A DNA stretch of 46,694 nt from assembly GCA_001804815.1 (NCBI GenBank), contig MHBI01000016.1, forward strand, positions 1 to 46,694, written 5' to 3'. The notes under the pieces were generated by a model. That model worked only from the letters and a program-made list of their open reading frames with translations, was not told where the DNA came from and did not search any database. This document shows, one piece after another, positions 18,236 to 25,792 of this stretch (position 1 is the first letter of the stretch; every line of letters begins with the position of its first letter). Made by a program: the position numbers and the translations under genes. The stretch comes from Lentisphaerae bacterium GWF2_50_93 (GTDB taxonomy: Bacteria; Verrucomicrobiota; Lentisphaeria; Victivallales; GWF2-50-93).

Positions 18236-18300
18236 CGGTCATGTATCGCAAACGAGTTGATAAAATCATGTATATTTTCGATGCGGCTGAGGCATGACCG
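18236..18300. repeat. Short copy of family E ends
   Basis: Carries CGGTCATGTATCGCAAA on the left and GGCATGACCG on the right, an inverted pair around an AT-rich centre; the left word is shared with 7246-7262 and the complement of 110-126. Confidence 0.45.
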
Positions 18301-18320
18301 CCCCCACTGCCCACTGGCCC

Positions 18321-19598
18321 CTACCCCTTCCCCATCTCGCCTATGATTGTTATCATCGGCATGAAGAGGGCTATTACGATTGTCCCGACAAACACCGCCA
18401 GAAACACGATCATCAGAGGCTCAAGCATCGAGGTGAACGCATCGACCGCGTTGTCCACGTCCTCGTCGTAGGCATCTGCTATCCTCTCGAGCATGTCCGG
18501 CAGTTTTCCGGTCTGCTCACCCACCTGGATCATGCTGACGACCATCTTGGGGAAGATTTTTGTCGCCGCGAGCGGCCTGGCGATGCTTTCGCCCTCCTTG
18601 ACGGCGTCGTGGACTTTCTGGACCGCCGCCGAAACCACTTCGCTACCCGAAGTGTCCTTTACGATCTGGAGGGCGTTGAGCACTGGCACCCCCGACGACA
18701 TCAGCGTACCGAGGGTCCTCGAGAACTTGGCTATGGCCGACTTCGAGACGATGGGACCGAAAAGCGGCATGCGGTATTTCAGCCAGTCGAAGGCGAACTT
18801 CCCCTTCGGCAGCCTGTTTACCAGCCTGTAGGCCGCGTAGAGGAAGGCCATGACGATCAACGTCGCCAGGATGTGGTTCTTCAGCACGTTGCTGATGTCG
18901 ATCACGAAACGGGTGAGCGCCGGCAGCGGCTTATTCCCCAGAAGCTCGGAAAACATGCTCTCGAATCTTGGGACGATGAAGATCATCAGTCCTGCCGTGA
19001 TGACCGTGGCTATCGAAAGCACGACGGCCGGATACACCATCGCCGACTTGATCTTCGCGGCGAGCCTCGCCGCCTTTTCGAGGAACTCCGCCAGACGGTT
19101 GAGTATCTTCTCCATTGCACCCGACGCCTCGCCGGCCCTCACCATGTTGATGTACAGCTTGTCGAACGATTTCGGATTCTGGGCGAGCGCTTCGGAAAAG
19201 GTCGAACCTTCCTCTATGTGCTTGGCGGAATCCCCGAGTATTTGCCTTTCAACCTTGTTCGTCGACTGATCCTCAAGTATCCTCAGGGATTGTACCAGCG
19301 GCAGCCCCGCATCCAGGAGGATCGACAGCTGCCTGGTGAAAATCATCAGCTCCTTGCGCTTCAGCCCCGGTCGGGCGAACGAAAGATCCAAGCCCGCCAT
19401 CATCGAGACCTCCGACCCGCCTTTGACCTCAGCCCTCGCCATTTTAACCGGTTTCTTCGACACACCCTCGCTGACAGCCGTCAGGAACATCCCCTGCTCC
19501 TTCAGCATCAGGTTGACGTCTTTCTCGCTGGCGGCCTCAAGACAGCCTTTCGTCTCCCTGCCAACTGCATCCATCGCAACATATTTATATGTCGGCAT
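18321..19598 (-). CDS. gspF: Type II secretion / type IV pilus inner-membrane protein GspF/PilC
   Basis: A 425-aa polytopic platform protein of type II secretion and type IV pilus machines. It starts MPTYKYVAMDAVGRETKG and contains two T2SSF repeats: FTRQLSILLDAGLPLVQSLRIL (read in parts) with a first membrane helix pair, and SRTLGTLMSSGVPVLNALQI followed by the last helix, IVFLAVFVGTIVIALFMPMI. The ATG at 19598 follows AGGAGG. No GspE, GspD or pilT gene is in the window; the nearby pseudopilin-like gene, on the other strand, is the only possible partner, so the rest of the machine is elsewhere. gspF versus pilC naming is arbitrary here. Confidence 0.92.
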   Translation of the reverse strand: MPTYKYVAMDAVGRETKGCLEAASEKDVNLMLKEQGMFLTAVSEGVSKKPVKMARAEVKGGSEVSMMAGLDLSFARPGLKRKELMIFTRQLSILLDAGLPLVQSLRILEDQSTNKVERQILGDSAKHIEEGSTFSEALAQNPKSFDKLYINMVRAGEASGAMEKILNRLAEFLEKAARLAAKIKSAMVYPAVVLSIATVITAGLMIFIVPRFESMFSELLGNKPLPALTRFVIDISNVLKNHILATLIVMAFLYAAYRLVNRLPKGKFAFDWLKYRMPLFGPIVSKSAIAKFSRTLGTLMSSGVPVLNALQIVKDTSGSEVVSAAVQKVHDAVKEGESIARPLAATKIFPKMVVSMIQVGEQTGKLPDMLERIADAYDEDVDNAVDAFTSMLEPLMIVFLAVFVGTIVIALFMPMITIIGEMGKG

Positions 19599-19626
19599 GA
19601 CACATCCTCCTCGATTTAGTTTTCAG

Positions 19627-19765
19627 GATGGATGGATGAGTGGATTCCTGGATGGATGTGAAAAAAAATGAAAAAGATAAATATGAACTCATTTCCTGAT
19701 TCATTTCAAACCCATTCATCCAACAATCCATACATCCAATCATCCGTCCCAACTTATCTGGGACA
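19627..19765 (-). mobile_element. MITE family A, copy 2 (partial)
   Basis: GGATGGATGGATGAGTGG at the left pairs with CCATTCATCCAACAATCC at the right. The right end closes with CCGTCCCAACTTATCTGGGA. It lies directly upstream of gspF. 19766-20060 holds spacer with one GCATGCCTGA-type hairpin near 19910 and no gene. Confidence 0.6.
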
Positions 19766-20115
19766 GTGTTGATATGAAAAGCTCTTACGCTTATTATTGC
19801 CCTCAACCCAATTCATTGCGAGGATTCTTGAGTTGGCGTAGCATAAATCGTGCCGTACGCGGCAGAGGAGCGCCACACCTGATCGCCTTCGGCGCTGCCA
19901 TAGGTTTACATGCCTCAGGCATGCAGTCAAACGCCCCTCCGGCATTTTTTAGATGCAGTGTTGAACGTTCGAGTTAGGAGGCAATAGCATTGTTTGCTGA
20001 TTTATTGAAGATTAAGCTGAGCCGGGCTGATGAAGCCTTGACATAGGACGCGGGATATGATACAATGTTACTGTATTGCAATGGCATAATGATAACATAT
20101 ATTGGAGCAAGATAC

Positions 20116-21159
20116 ATGAACCGGGAATTTACTCTTTCAGAACTTCAACCGGCCGCGCAGCAGGAGCGTAGGACGGCGAGAACAAGGTTTACCTTGATAG
20201 AGCTGCTTGCCGTGCCAGCCGTAGCCCAACGGGCGAAGGCAAGCTCCAAAAGTGTTTTCACGCTCATAGAGCTGTTGGTGGTGATTGCGATCATCGCAAT
20301 CTTAGCGGCCATGATCCTGCCTGCCCTCCAGAACGCCAAGGAGTCCGCAAAACGTTCACAGTGCGCCGGGAACCTGAAGCAGATCGCCCTCGCCTCGCTC
20401 ATGTATGAACTCGACTACGGCGCGCTCTGTACCGGCAGCTATTACACTTTCGAAGGCGGCGCATGGGACTCTGTCCTTACATCCGGAGCCCTGCCCACGC
20501 TTTATGCCGACTATCTCAATGGAAAACTTACCGACACGGGTTTCTGGAACGGCGCGCATGCAAACTCCATTCCGATCTTTCCGGACGGACTGCAGGGACA
20601 ACTTGCCGGCTGGGGCAGGTCTCCACCGCTGAACAAGTCCATGCTCTGCCCGTCCGGCGAACAGGCAAATTCTTCCGGGATGCTTGCCCAGGGCATGATG
20701 TACAGCATGTTCGCGTACTCCCTTCAGGCTGACGCAACCCACCCGGCCGTCAAGATGACTTCCGAACGGCTGGTCAAATACCAGAAATCCTTCAACAGGA
20801 TCTGGAATGGGCAGCCATTCGCCGAAGAGCATTACGAGTGGCTGCCCGCCCTGTGGACGGACCGCTGCAAAGACAGCTCCTACTCCAACACCTATGTCAC
20901 GAACCACTGCCGCGGCAACCGCGCTTTGCCAGCAGGCGGAAATGTCACCTTGCTGGACGGCTCCTGCAGATGGCTTCCGTACAAAACGAGCTTATCCCAT
21001 AACAACTTCAAACAGACCTGGTGCTATTCATGGTCGAACGGCGGACTCTACCCGCCCAACGCGTTCCGCATCCAGTTCGGCAGATACGGCGGAGGCGTGG
21101 CAGACAATCAGTCCGCCGCCACATTGCAGGCCTTCGGATTCGGCGGACTCCCCCCATGA
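20116..21159 (+). CDS. Pseudopilin-like DUF1559-type protein with triple FTLxEL leader
   Basis: A 347-aa protein of the prepilin-cleavage family that is abundant in Lentisphaerota and Planctomycetota. The N-terminal region contains three motifs: FTLSEL (5-10), FTLIEL (25-30) and FTLIEL (48-53). Only the third is followed by the hydrophobic helix [17 protein letters not shown], so it is the working prepilin site. The remaining part has four Cys and the degenerate H-X9-DG-like [16 protein letters not shown] near the C-terminus. GGAG precedes the ATG at 20116; an upstream alternative at 20065 adds 17 residues. Role: an exported pilin-like surface protein, assembled or released through a type II or IV system; ligand unknown. 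Confidence 0.85.
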   Translation: MNREFTLSELQPAAQQERRTARTRFTLIELLAVPAVAQRAKASSKSVFTLIELLVVIAIIAILAAMILPALQNAKESAKRSQCAGNLKQIALASLMYELDYGALCTGSYYTFEGGAWDSVLTSGALPTLYADYLNGKLTDTGFWNGAHANSIPIFPDGLQGQLAGWGRSPPLNKSMLCPSGEQANSSGMLAQGMMYSMFAYSLQADATHPAVKMTSERLVKYQKSFNRIWNGQPFAEEHYEWLPALWTDRCKDSSYSNTYVTNHCRGNRALPAGGNVTLLDGSCRWLPYKTSLSHNNFKQTWCYSWSNGGLYPPNAFRIQFGRYGGGVADNQSAATLQAFGFGGLPP

Positions 21160-21315
21160 TCCGATCCGAAGGGAACAGTTCGGAAGTTCGGAAGTTTTCA
21201 GGCACCCTTCGACAAGCTCAGGGCAGGCAGTCACATAGTTTTCAGAGGATATGCCTAAAACTTGAAACTTACCTAACACTTAAAACTTCCCGAACATACA
21301 CCCAAGGCCCTATGC

Positions 21316-22029
21316 CTAAATCTTTCCCTGCAGATACTGCTTCCTGATAGTTTCCGGGAACTTCTCGATGGCATACCGGAGCATGGTGCGCGGCATATTC
21401 CGGTAGTGCTTCCTCAAAAATGACTCCTCAATATTCAAGTCCCTCTTTCCAACCTCGCGCAGCATCCAGCCGACGGCCTTGTGTATCAGGTCCTCCCTGT
21501 CGGCAAGCAGCATCCCGGCAATCTTCAGAGTATCATCAAAATCTCCGCACCTGATGAAATGGAATGTCGACATGATGGCAATCCTCCTCTCCCAAAGACT
21601 GACCGACCTGGCGAGACCAAACAGCGGATCGCGCGGTTTTTCCATCAAATGCGCCCCGACAACGCGGTCGGCGGAGACATCCACCAGATCCCAGTTGTTT
21701 ATGTATTGCGTGTTGGCAAGGTATTCCCTGTAGATATCCGACTTTTCGCCCGGGGCGCCCTTCTTGTATTTCTGTGCAAGGATAATCAAGGCCAGCAGCC
21801 TTTCCTCGTGTATCTCCGAGCGGAGCAAGACAAGCGTGTCGGACATGTCCAGGTTCTGGAATCTGCCGGCGACGCCCCGCGTTGCGGGGACGCGGATCCC
21901 GATGAACTTGTCCCCCTCCCCGTATTCGCCTGGAGCGGTCTTGAAAAATCCCTGCAGTAATTTGGCATCCGATTCATCGGCACATTCCCTCAGCGCGGCC
22001 CGGACATCCTTTATCATGGATTTGCTCAT
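21316..22029 (-). CDS. alkD: DNA alkylation repair protein, AlkD-like
   Basis: A 237-aa all-helical HEAT-like repeat glycosylase that removes alkylated purines such as 3- or 7-methyl bases from DNA. Key residues of the AlkD active site are present: W113 and D117 in INNWDLVDVS, and R148/R149 in LWERRIAIM, agreeing with W109, D113 and R148 of the Bacillus enzyme. The length is typical. The ATG at 22029 lacks a clear ribosome site. A 29-codon copy of its 5' end lies 2.2 kb away at 24140-24229. It is the first of several same-strand genes divided by a shared repeat. Confidence 0.9.
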   Translation of the reverse strand: MSKSMIKDVRAALRECADESDAKLLQGFFKTAPGEYGEGDKFIGIRVPATRGVAGRFQNLDMSDTLVLLRSEIHEERLLALIILAQKYKKGAPGEKSDIYREYLANTQYINNWDLVDVSADRVVGAHLMEKPRDPLFGLARSVSLWERRIAIMSTFHFIRCGDFDDTLKIAGMLLADREDLIHKAVGWMLREVGKRDLNIEESFLRKHYRNMPRTMLRYAIEKFPETIRKQYLQGKI

Positions 22030-22276
22030 GATATGACTGTAAACGCGGCGGAGGGATCATGCAAACTGGGTTTCATCAATCTTGTATTGTTCGTAGTCAA
22101 GCTCGCAAGAGCTGTTCCGGAATCCGGGACGGAAGCAATGGCTCTCCTTACCACGGATCGCCGGCCTGTCCACCATAGCTTCCCAGCGACGGCGGACACC
22201 CCTGCCGGCATCTTCATAGACTCTCTTTTTGCCACCGCTCTTCCACGTCAATTGTCAATTACGGGTGTGTGACCCC
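22030..22276. repeat. Hairpin-rich block, copy 1 of three
   Basis: Shares nearly all of its sequence with 24230-24450, apart from an extra stretch of about 37 bases near 22160-22200. Short hairpins such as GCTC-GCAA-GAGC (near 22101) and TTCCGGAATCCGGGA lie within. Together with the start of alkD it forms a segmental duplication. Confidence 0.8.
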
Positions 22277-22289
22277 GAGGGACGCCGCG

Positions 22290-22412
22290 GGTGAAGTGAG
22301 GCGGTTTTGCCTAGAAAGTATGTCGGGTTTTAACCCGACACTTGGTTGGCGGTTTAAAAACCGCCCTACTTATGAGGCTACGTTACCAGCTTAACGCTTA
22401 CTCGTTTTCTAC
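22290..22412. repeat. Palindromic element family C, copy 2 (inverted)
   Basis: Hairpins GTCGGGTT-TT-AACCCGAC (22322-22339) and GGCGGTTT/AAACCGCC (22348-22365). Same order as at 2862-2990 when read on the other strand. Confidence 0.7.
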
Positions 22413-22501
22413 GTCTAAGAGCCGTTTCCGGCACGGTTTCCTACGCAACTAATTGTCCCTCTTTATCTTAATCTTAAGTGCTCACGACACCGGCTAAAGC
22501 C

Positions 22502-22732
22502 TTATTTAATTGCCGCCTCTTCAAGTCGTTCAGAGACCCAGAGTTTTATGATGGATTGCCTGGGAACACCAATACGCCTGGCCTCCCTGTCGAGGGAATG
22601 GATCATCCAGACAGGGAAATCCACATTGACTCTCTTCTGATCTTGTTCGGGCCTTCTCGCCTTGGTAAGATCAAGATGTTTCGTTATACCCTTGCCCTCG
22701 TCAAATAATTTGTCCAAATCTTTAGCTTTCAT
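22502..22732 (-). CDS. brnA: BrnA/RHH-type antitoxin
   Basis: A 76-aa antitoxin. A charged N-terminus is followed by a ribbon-helix-helix-like segment, QKRVNVDFPVWMIHSLDREA, ending RIGVPRQSIIKLWVSERLEE, as in BrnA-type partners. It should bind and silence the BrnT RNase and repress the operon through its DNA-binding half. It overlaps the toxin stop region by 11 bases, and GAGGAG, 10 bases upstream of its ATG and inside the toxin gene, gives it a strong ribosome site. Same strand and operon as brnT. Confidence 0.85.
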   Translation of the reverse strand: MKAKDLDKLFDEGKGITKHLDLTKARRPEQDQKRVNVDFPVWMIHSLDREARRIGVPRQSIIKLWVSERLEEAAIK

Positions 22733-22982
22733 AAATCTCTATCTCCTCTGTTCTGGCTCGTCGTATGGAAATGATTCTTATGTTTTCATCCCTTAACGTT
22801 ATAATTCCCGACCAGTGCTTATCTTTGATCTTCCCTATCACCATATATCTGGGTTCATCTATTGTTTTTGCTGGAATCTCAATCAAATCAGGATCATCCC
22901 ATAAGGCTTGCGCATCTATGAAATCGATGCCATGTTTTGATTTGTTTGATTCACTCTTCTTAGGGTCTAATTCAAAGTTCAT
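22722..22982 (-). CDS. brnT: BrnT family toxin (ribonuclease)
   Basis: An 86-aa type II toxin. It shows the BrnT features DPKKSESNKSKHGIDFIDA at the N-terminus, VIGKIKDKHWSGIITLRDE in the middle, and IRIISIRRARTEEIEIYE at the end. BrnT is a RelE-fold RNase that stops growth unless bound by BrnA. The ATG at 22982 has no ribosome site; the predicted start of transcription is only about 2-3 bases upstream, so the message is probably leaderless. It is first in the brnT-brnA operon. Confidence 0.88.
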   Translation of the reverse strand: MNFELDPKKSESNKSKHGIDFIDAQALWDDPDLIEIPAKTIDEPRYMVIGKIKDKHWSGIITLRDENIRIISIRRARTEEIEIYES

Positions 22983-22983
22983 A

Positions 22984-23019
22984 GTATAGATATTATACCT
23001 TAAATATACATTTTGTCAA
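22984..23019 (-). promoter_or_regulatory. Consensus promoter and operator of brnTA
   Basis: On the minus strand: TTGACA (23014-23019), 16 bases, TATAAT (22992-22997), both exact consensus. A short palindrome, GTATAGATATTATAC (22984-22998), covers the -10 and the start point and is a good candidate for BrnA autorepression. Confidence 0.75.
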
Positions 23020-23045
23020 TATTTATCTTGTAACTGCTTGGTCTC

Positions 23046-23461
23046 TTTTTGTATTCGTTCGTAGTCAAGCTCGCAAGAGCTGTTCCGGAATCCGGGACGG
23101 AAGTAATGGCTCTCCTTACCACGGATCGCCGGCATCTTTCCTGTATTTTTAACAATGTGGTACAGGCGTCTCGCCTGTAATTCCGTTTGGTAGCAGCGCA
23201 ATTTATTGCGCGTTCGTGCGCCCATGGATCGCCGGCACCCCTGCCGGCAACTCTTAGAATTTCTTTTACTTCTCTTTCGCTCGTAGCCTGTCCACCATAG
23301 CTTCCCCGCTCGTAGTCAAGCCATTATTGGCTGTAGCAGGCGATGAGTCTTAATTGCACTTGTATTTTGGATTCACTATATATTATAGATGTAATATTCT
23401 AATATGTTGATAATTAGCTGGAATGGCACCAGTGGAATTCAATTGCGGGTGTGACCCCGTG
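23046..23461. repeat. Hairpin-rich block, copy 2 (rearranged)
   Basis: 23057-23133 matches the central part of 22088-22168 and 24288-24363. Pieces GGATCGCCGGCACCCCTGCC (near 23224) and CCTGTCCACCATAGCTTCC (near 23287) are present but in a different order. TCAATTGCGGGTGTGACCCC (near 23440) is the same closing word found at 22252 and 24417. No gene. Confidence 0.7.
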
Positions 23462-23470
23462 GCCCCTGGC

Positions 23471-24070
23471 TTATGATTTGATGTAGACCAGGCCGTTTTT
23501 CATGGCCTCAGGAAGAGTCTCAAGCTTGATCGGAAGCATTAGTTTCATGCCGCTCCAGCCGCCATCGTTCGTCTTCTGCATGTGCTCCTCGATGTATGGC
23601 CTGCTGTCGGTTTCGAGCCCGGCGGCCTTTACAGAGCCGATCAGATCCTTCCAGCCCTGCTGGATTGCTCCCGCGTCAAAGAGCTGCCTTCCGGTGAAGT
23701 CAGCCGGTAGCGTGGCAAAGAGCCCGGGACATACACGCTTCACATCCACACCTTCCGGCATCCGCACTCTCCTGCCGTATGACAACCAGAACTCGTACTC
23801 GGTTGCCGGTCCAAATGTGTCAAGCGGGGCCTTCCTCACACCGAGCCAGCGGATGTTCGGCGGCAGGTGGAACTGGGTTGCAAACATCCAGGTGCGGAAG
23901 GTCCGATCATCCGGACAGGCCGCGCCTGACTCCTTCCTGTAGGCATCCTGCGCGATCCTGAAGAACAGATCGATGAGAGGTCCGTTGGACTTCTCCGCCG
24001 CACCCTCCCCCGCAAAGTTTGAATATGCAACATCCAATGGACCAATGTCTTCAATGACAAACTCAGGCAT
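23471..24070 (-). CDS. GyrI-like / effector-binding domain protein (tentative)
   Basis: A 199-aa cytosolic protein with no signal peptide. The pattern resembles the GyrI-like small-molecule binding fold used by AraC-type regulators and stand-alone proteins: GPLIDLFFRIAQDAYRK, a PPNIRWLGV strand, PATEYEFWLSYGRRV, and SRPYIEEHMQ near the end followed by LMLPIKL. It lacks any DNA-binding domain. AAAGG precedes the ATG at 24070. The 3' end lies ten bases from the repeat at 23440-23461. Function would be binding a drug or metabolite; confidence in the family is moderate. Confidence 0.5.
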   Translation of the reverse strand: MPEFVIEDIGPLDVAYSNFAGEGAAEKSNGPLIDLFFRIAQDAYRKESGAACPDDRTFRTWMFATQFHLPPNIRWLGVRKAPLDTFGPATEYEFWLSYGRRVRMPEGVDVKRVCPGLFATLPADFTGRQLFDAGAIQQGWKDLIGSVKAAGLETDSRPYIEEHMQKTNDGGWSGMKLMLPIKLETLPEAMKNGLVYIKS

Positions 24071-24139
24071 ATGTGGAACCTTTCATTGGGGCTTATGTGA
24101 CGCGGAATTCTGTCCTTATTCGGGGTCTATCACCATAAT

Positions 24140-24229
24140 TTATAAAAATCCCATCAGGAACCTGGCATCCGATTCATCGGCATGTTCCCGCAGCGCGGCC
24201 CGAACTTCCTTTATCATGGATTTGCTCAT
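24140..24229 (-). pseudogene. Truncated duplicate of the alkD 5' end
   Basis: Reads MSKSMIKEVRAALREHADES then DARFLMGFL and stops after 29 codons. It matches residues 1-29 of the intact gene at 21316-22029 with few changes, then diverges. The upstream repeat (24230-24450) is duplicated with it, so it arose by a segmental copy of the alkD start plus its upstream region. Confidence 0.85.
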
Positions 24230-24450
24230 GATATGACTGTAACCGCGCCAGGGAGATCATGCAAATTGAGTTTCATCAATCTTGTATTGTTCGTAGTCAA
24301 GCTCGCAAGAGCTGTTCCGGAATCCGGAACGGAAGTAATGGCTCTCTTTACCATGGATCGCCGGCACCCCTGCCGGCATCTTCATAGACTCTCTTTTTGC
24401 CACCGCTCTTCCACGTCAATTGTCAATTGCGGGGGTGTGACCCCGAGGGA
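24230..24450. repeat. Hairpin-rich block, copy 3
   Basis: Near-identical to 22030-22276. Contains TTCCGGAATCCGGAA, GCCGGC-ACCCCT-GCCGGC and GGGGT-GTG-ACCCC hairpins. Its left end overlaps the last codons of the following minus-strand gene and supplies its stop codon (24416-24447). Confidence 0.8.
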
Positions 24451-25147
24451 TGCTGGGAAGTTCTTTATTCTCGAGACTATCGAATTGTTTGGAAGCTCCG
24501 GAATCAATCCTTTGCTTCTTGATAGATTCTTTTTCTTTCTGAAGATACTCGATGAATCCGTTCATTCCGTCAAGTACCTGCTTGTAGGCGGCTTCCCTTT
24601 CCTTGTCCGGAATAAAGGCTATCTGCGTGTAGATTAACTGGAGATTAGGGATTCCATCGCTTTTTACTCTCTTCAACGTCTCGGCAAGCTTGTTGGTATC
24701 TCTAAAAGCATACCCGTTGATATATGGACCGGTCAGCTGGTAAAACGAGTTTTGTACGCTGAGAATTTCGAATGCTGTAGAACCCACGCCTCCAGCTTTT
24801 GATTGGTCCATTCCAGCATTGAGGGCTCTGGCCCTCAGTTGAGCCGTATAGAACCAATAGACTGACTCGTCACGATAGGCATGGTCATATAGGCAAATTG
24901 CACCCACAAATAGCTCTTCAACTGAAAGCTTTTGCCAGTTCTGCTTCATTTCCTTTATGGTCTTCAGGAAGGTTTCTTCTGTTTTTGAAACTAAGCCCTT
25001 GCTGTATTTACCGATATCTGCTTCCGGACCTGCTGAATTATAGAATGGTGTTACATAGGCGTTAATTTTTGCAGGATCTATTTCCATATCCTGGGAAAAA
25101 CAGCCAATTGCCGACAAGAAGAGAAAAAGGGAAATATTCTTTCTCAT
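24416..25147 (-). CDS. Putative lipoprotein or secreted protein, unknown
   Basis: A 243-aa protein with a signal peptide of about 16-18 residues ending SAIGCFSQ; AIGC is a possible lipobox. The mature part is mainly helical, with a region of YDHAYRDESVYWFYTAQLRARAL type and a charged C-terminus, YLQKEKESIKKQR. I do not recognise the family. The last ten residues (PRGHTPAIDN) are coded inside the repeat at 24416-24450, so the natural stop has been replaced by repeat sequence. GGGGG lies twelve bases ahead of the ATG. Confidence 0.65.
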   Translation of the reverse strand: MRKNISLFLFLSAIGCFSQDMEIDPAKINAYVTPFYNSAGPEADIGKYSKGLVSKTEETFLKTIKEMKQNWQKLSVEELFVGAICLYDHAYRDESVYWFYTAQLRARALNAGMDQSKAGGVGSTAFEILSVQNSFYQLTGPYINGYAFRDTNKLAETLKRVKSDGIPNLQLIYTQIAFIPDKEREAAYKQVLDGMNGFIEYLQKEKESIKKQRIDSGASKQFDSLENKELPSIPRGHTPAIDN

Positions 25148-25375
25148 GCGATTTGATTACCCCCGGCTTGTTTAGTTTCTAGTAATATTTAACCCCTTAA
25201 AATAGCATTTTCTCAAATCTTATACAATAGACAGGATATTGATGGTTTCCTTTATTATTGACTGATAATTGTTCCAAAAGATGCAGACCCTCTTCTGATA
25301 GCAGGCATTCGTCCTAATTGCGATTTCCAGACCTATTTTTCGCATTTAAGGCCACTTTCAACCAGTTTATTCTCA

Positions 25376-25481
25376 GCAATTCACTATGCATCAATTACAT
25401 AAGTGGGAACGTCCCTCTAGTTCTCCCTGCAATTCACTATGCATCAATTACATAAGTGGGAACGTCCCTCTAGTTCTCCCT
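25376..25481. repeat. 53-bp perfect tandem duplication
   Basis: Units 25376-25428 and 25429-25481 are identical and begin GCAATTCACTATGCATCAAT. No gene. The rest of 25148-25792 is spacer with TCTGCGTC-type low-complexity words at 25665-25690. Confidence 0.95.
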
Positions 25482-25792
25482 CTAGTTCGACAGATGACAC
25501 AGATAAAAATAAAATATGGGCTGTGGAAAAGAATTACTCGGAAGCGGCTTCGTTTCCGGTCAATCCCTTGGAAGACCACTTCCGGTCAATTCTTTACATC
25601 AGCCCATAACCTTTCTCCGAAAGGTTTCCTGCTGTGCAGGAATATTTTACCGGATTAGAACTCTGCGTCTCTGCGTCGCTGCGAGAGAATATCTTATCAG
25701 TATTCATCTGTGTCATCTGTGGGCAAGTCTTCTGTGATCTGGAATTAGTCTGTGCGAGGATATCTTGTCTGTGTAAGTCTGTGGCAAGAATC

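Noticed and set aside
18294..19619. Long open frame (441 codons) opposite gspF
   Set aside because: It is antisense to a clear GspF protein, is rich in His/Arg/Asp as expected of a shadow frame, and has no ribosome site.
22026..23225. Short frames sharing AIRGKESHCFRPGFRNSS
   Set aside because: They are translations of the non-coding hairpin-rich repeat in several copies; no ribosome site and no consistent start.
21316..25147. Integron cassette array
   Set aside because: Same-strand small genes and a toxin-antitoxin pair fit, but the repeats lack the paired RYYYAAC/GTTRRRY cores of attC and no integrase is present.
25376..25481. CRISPR or origin iterons
   Set aside because: Only two identical 53-bp units in direct contact; no spacer and no DnaA boxes seen.
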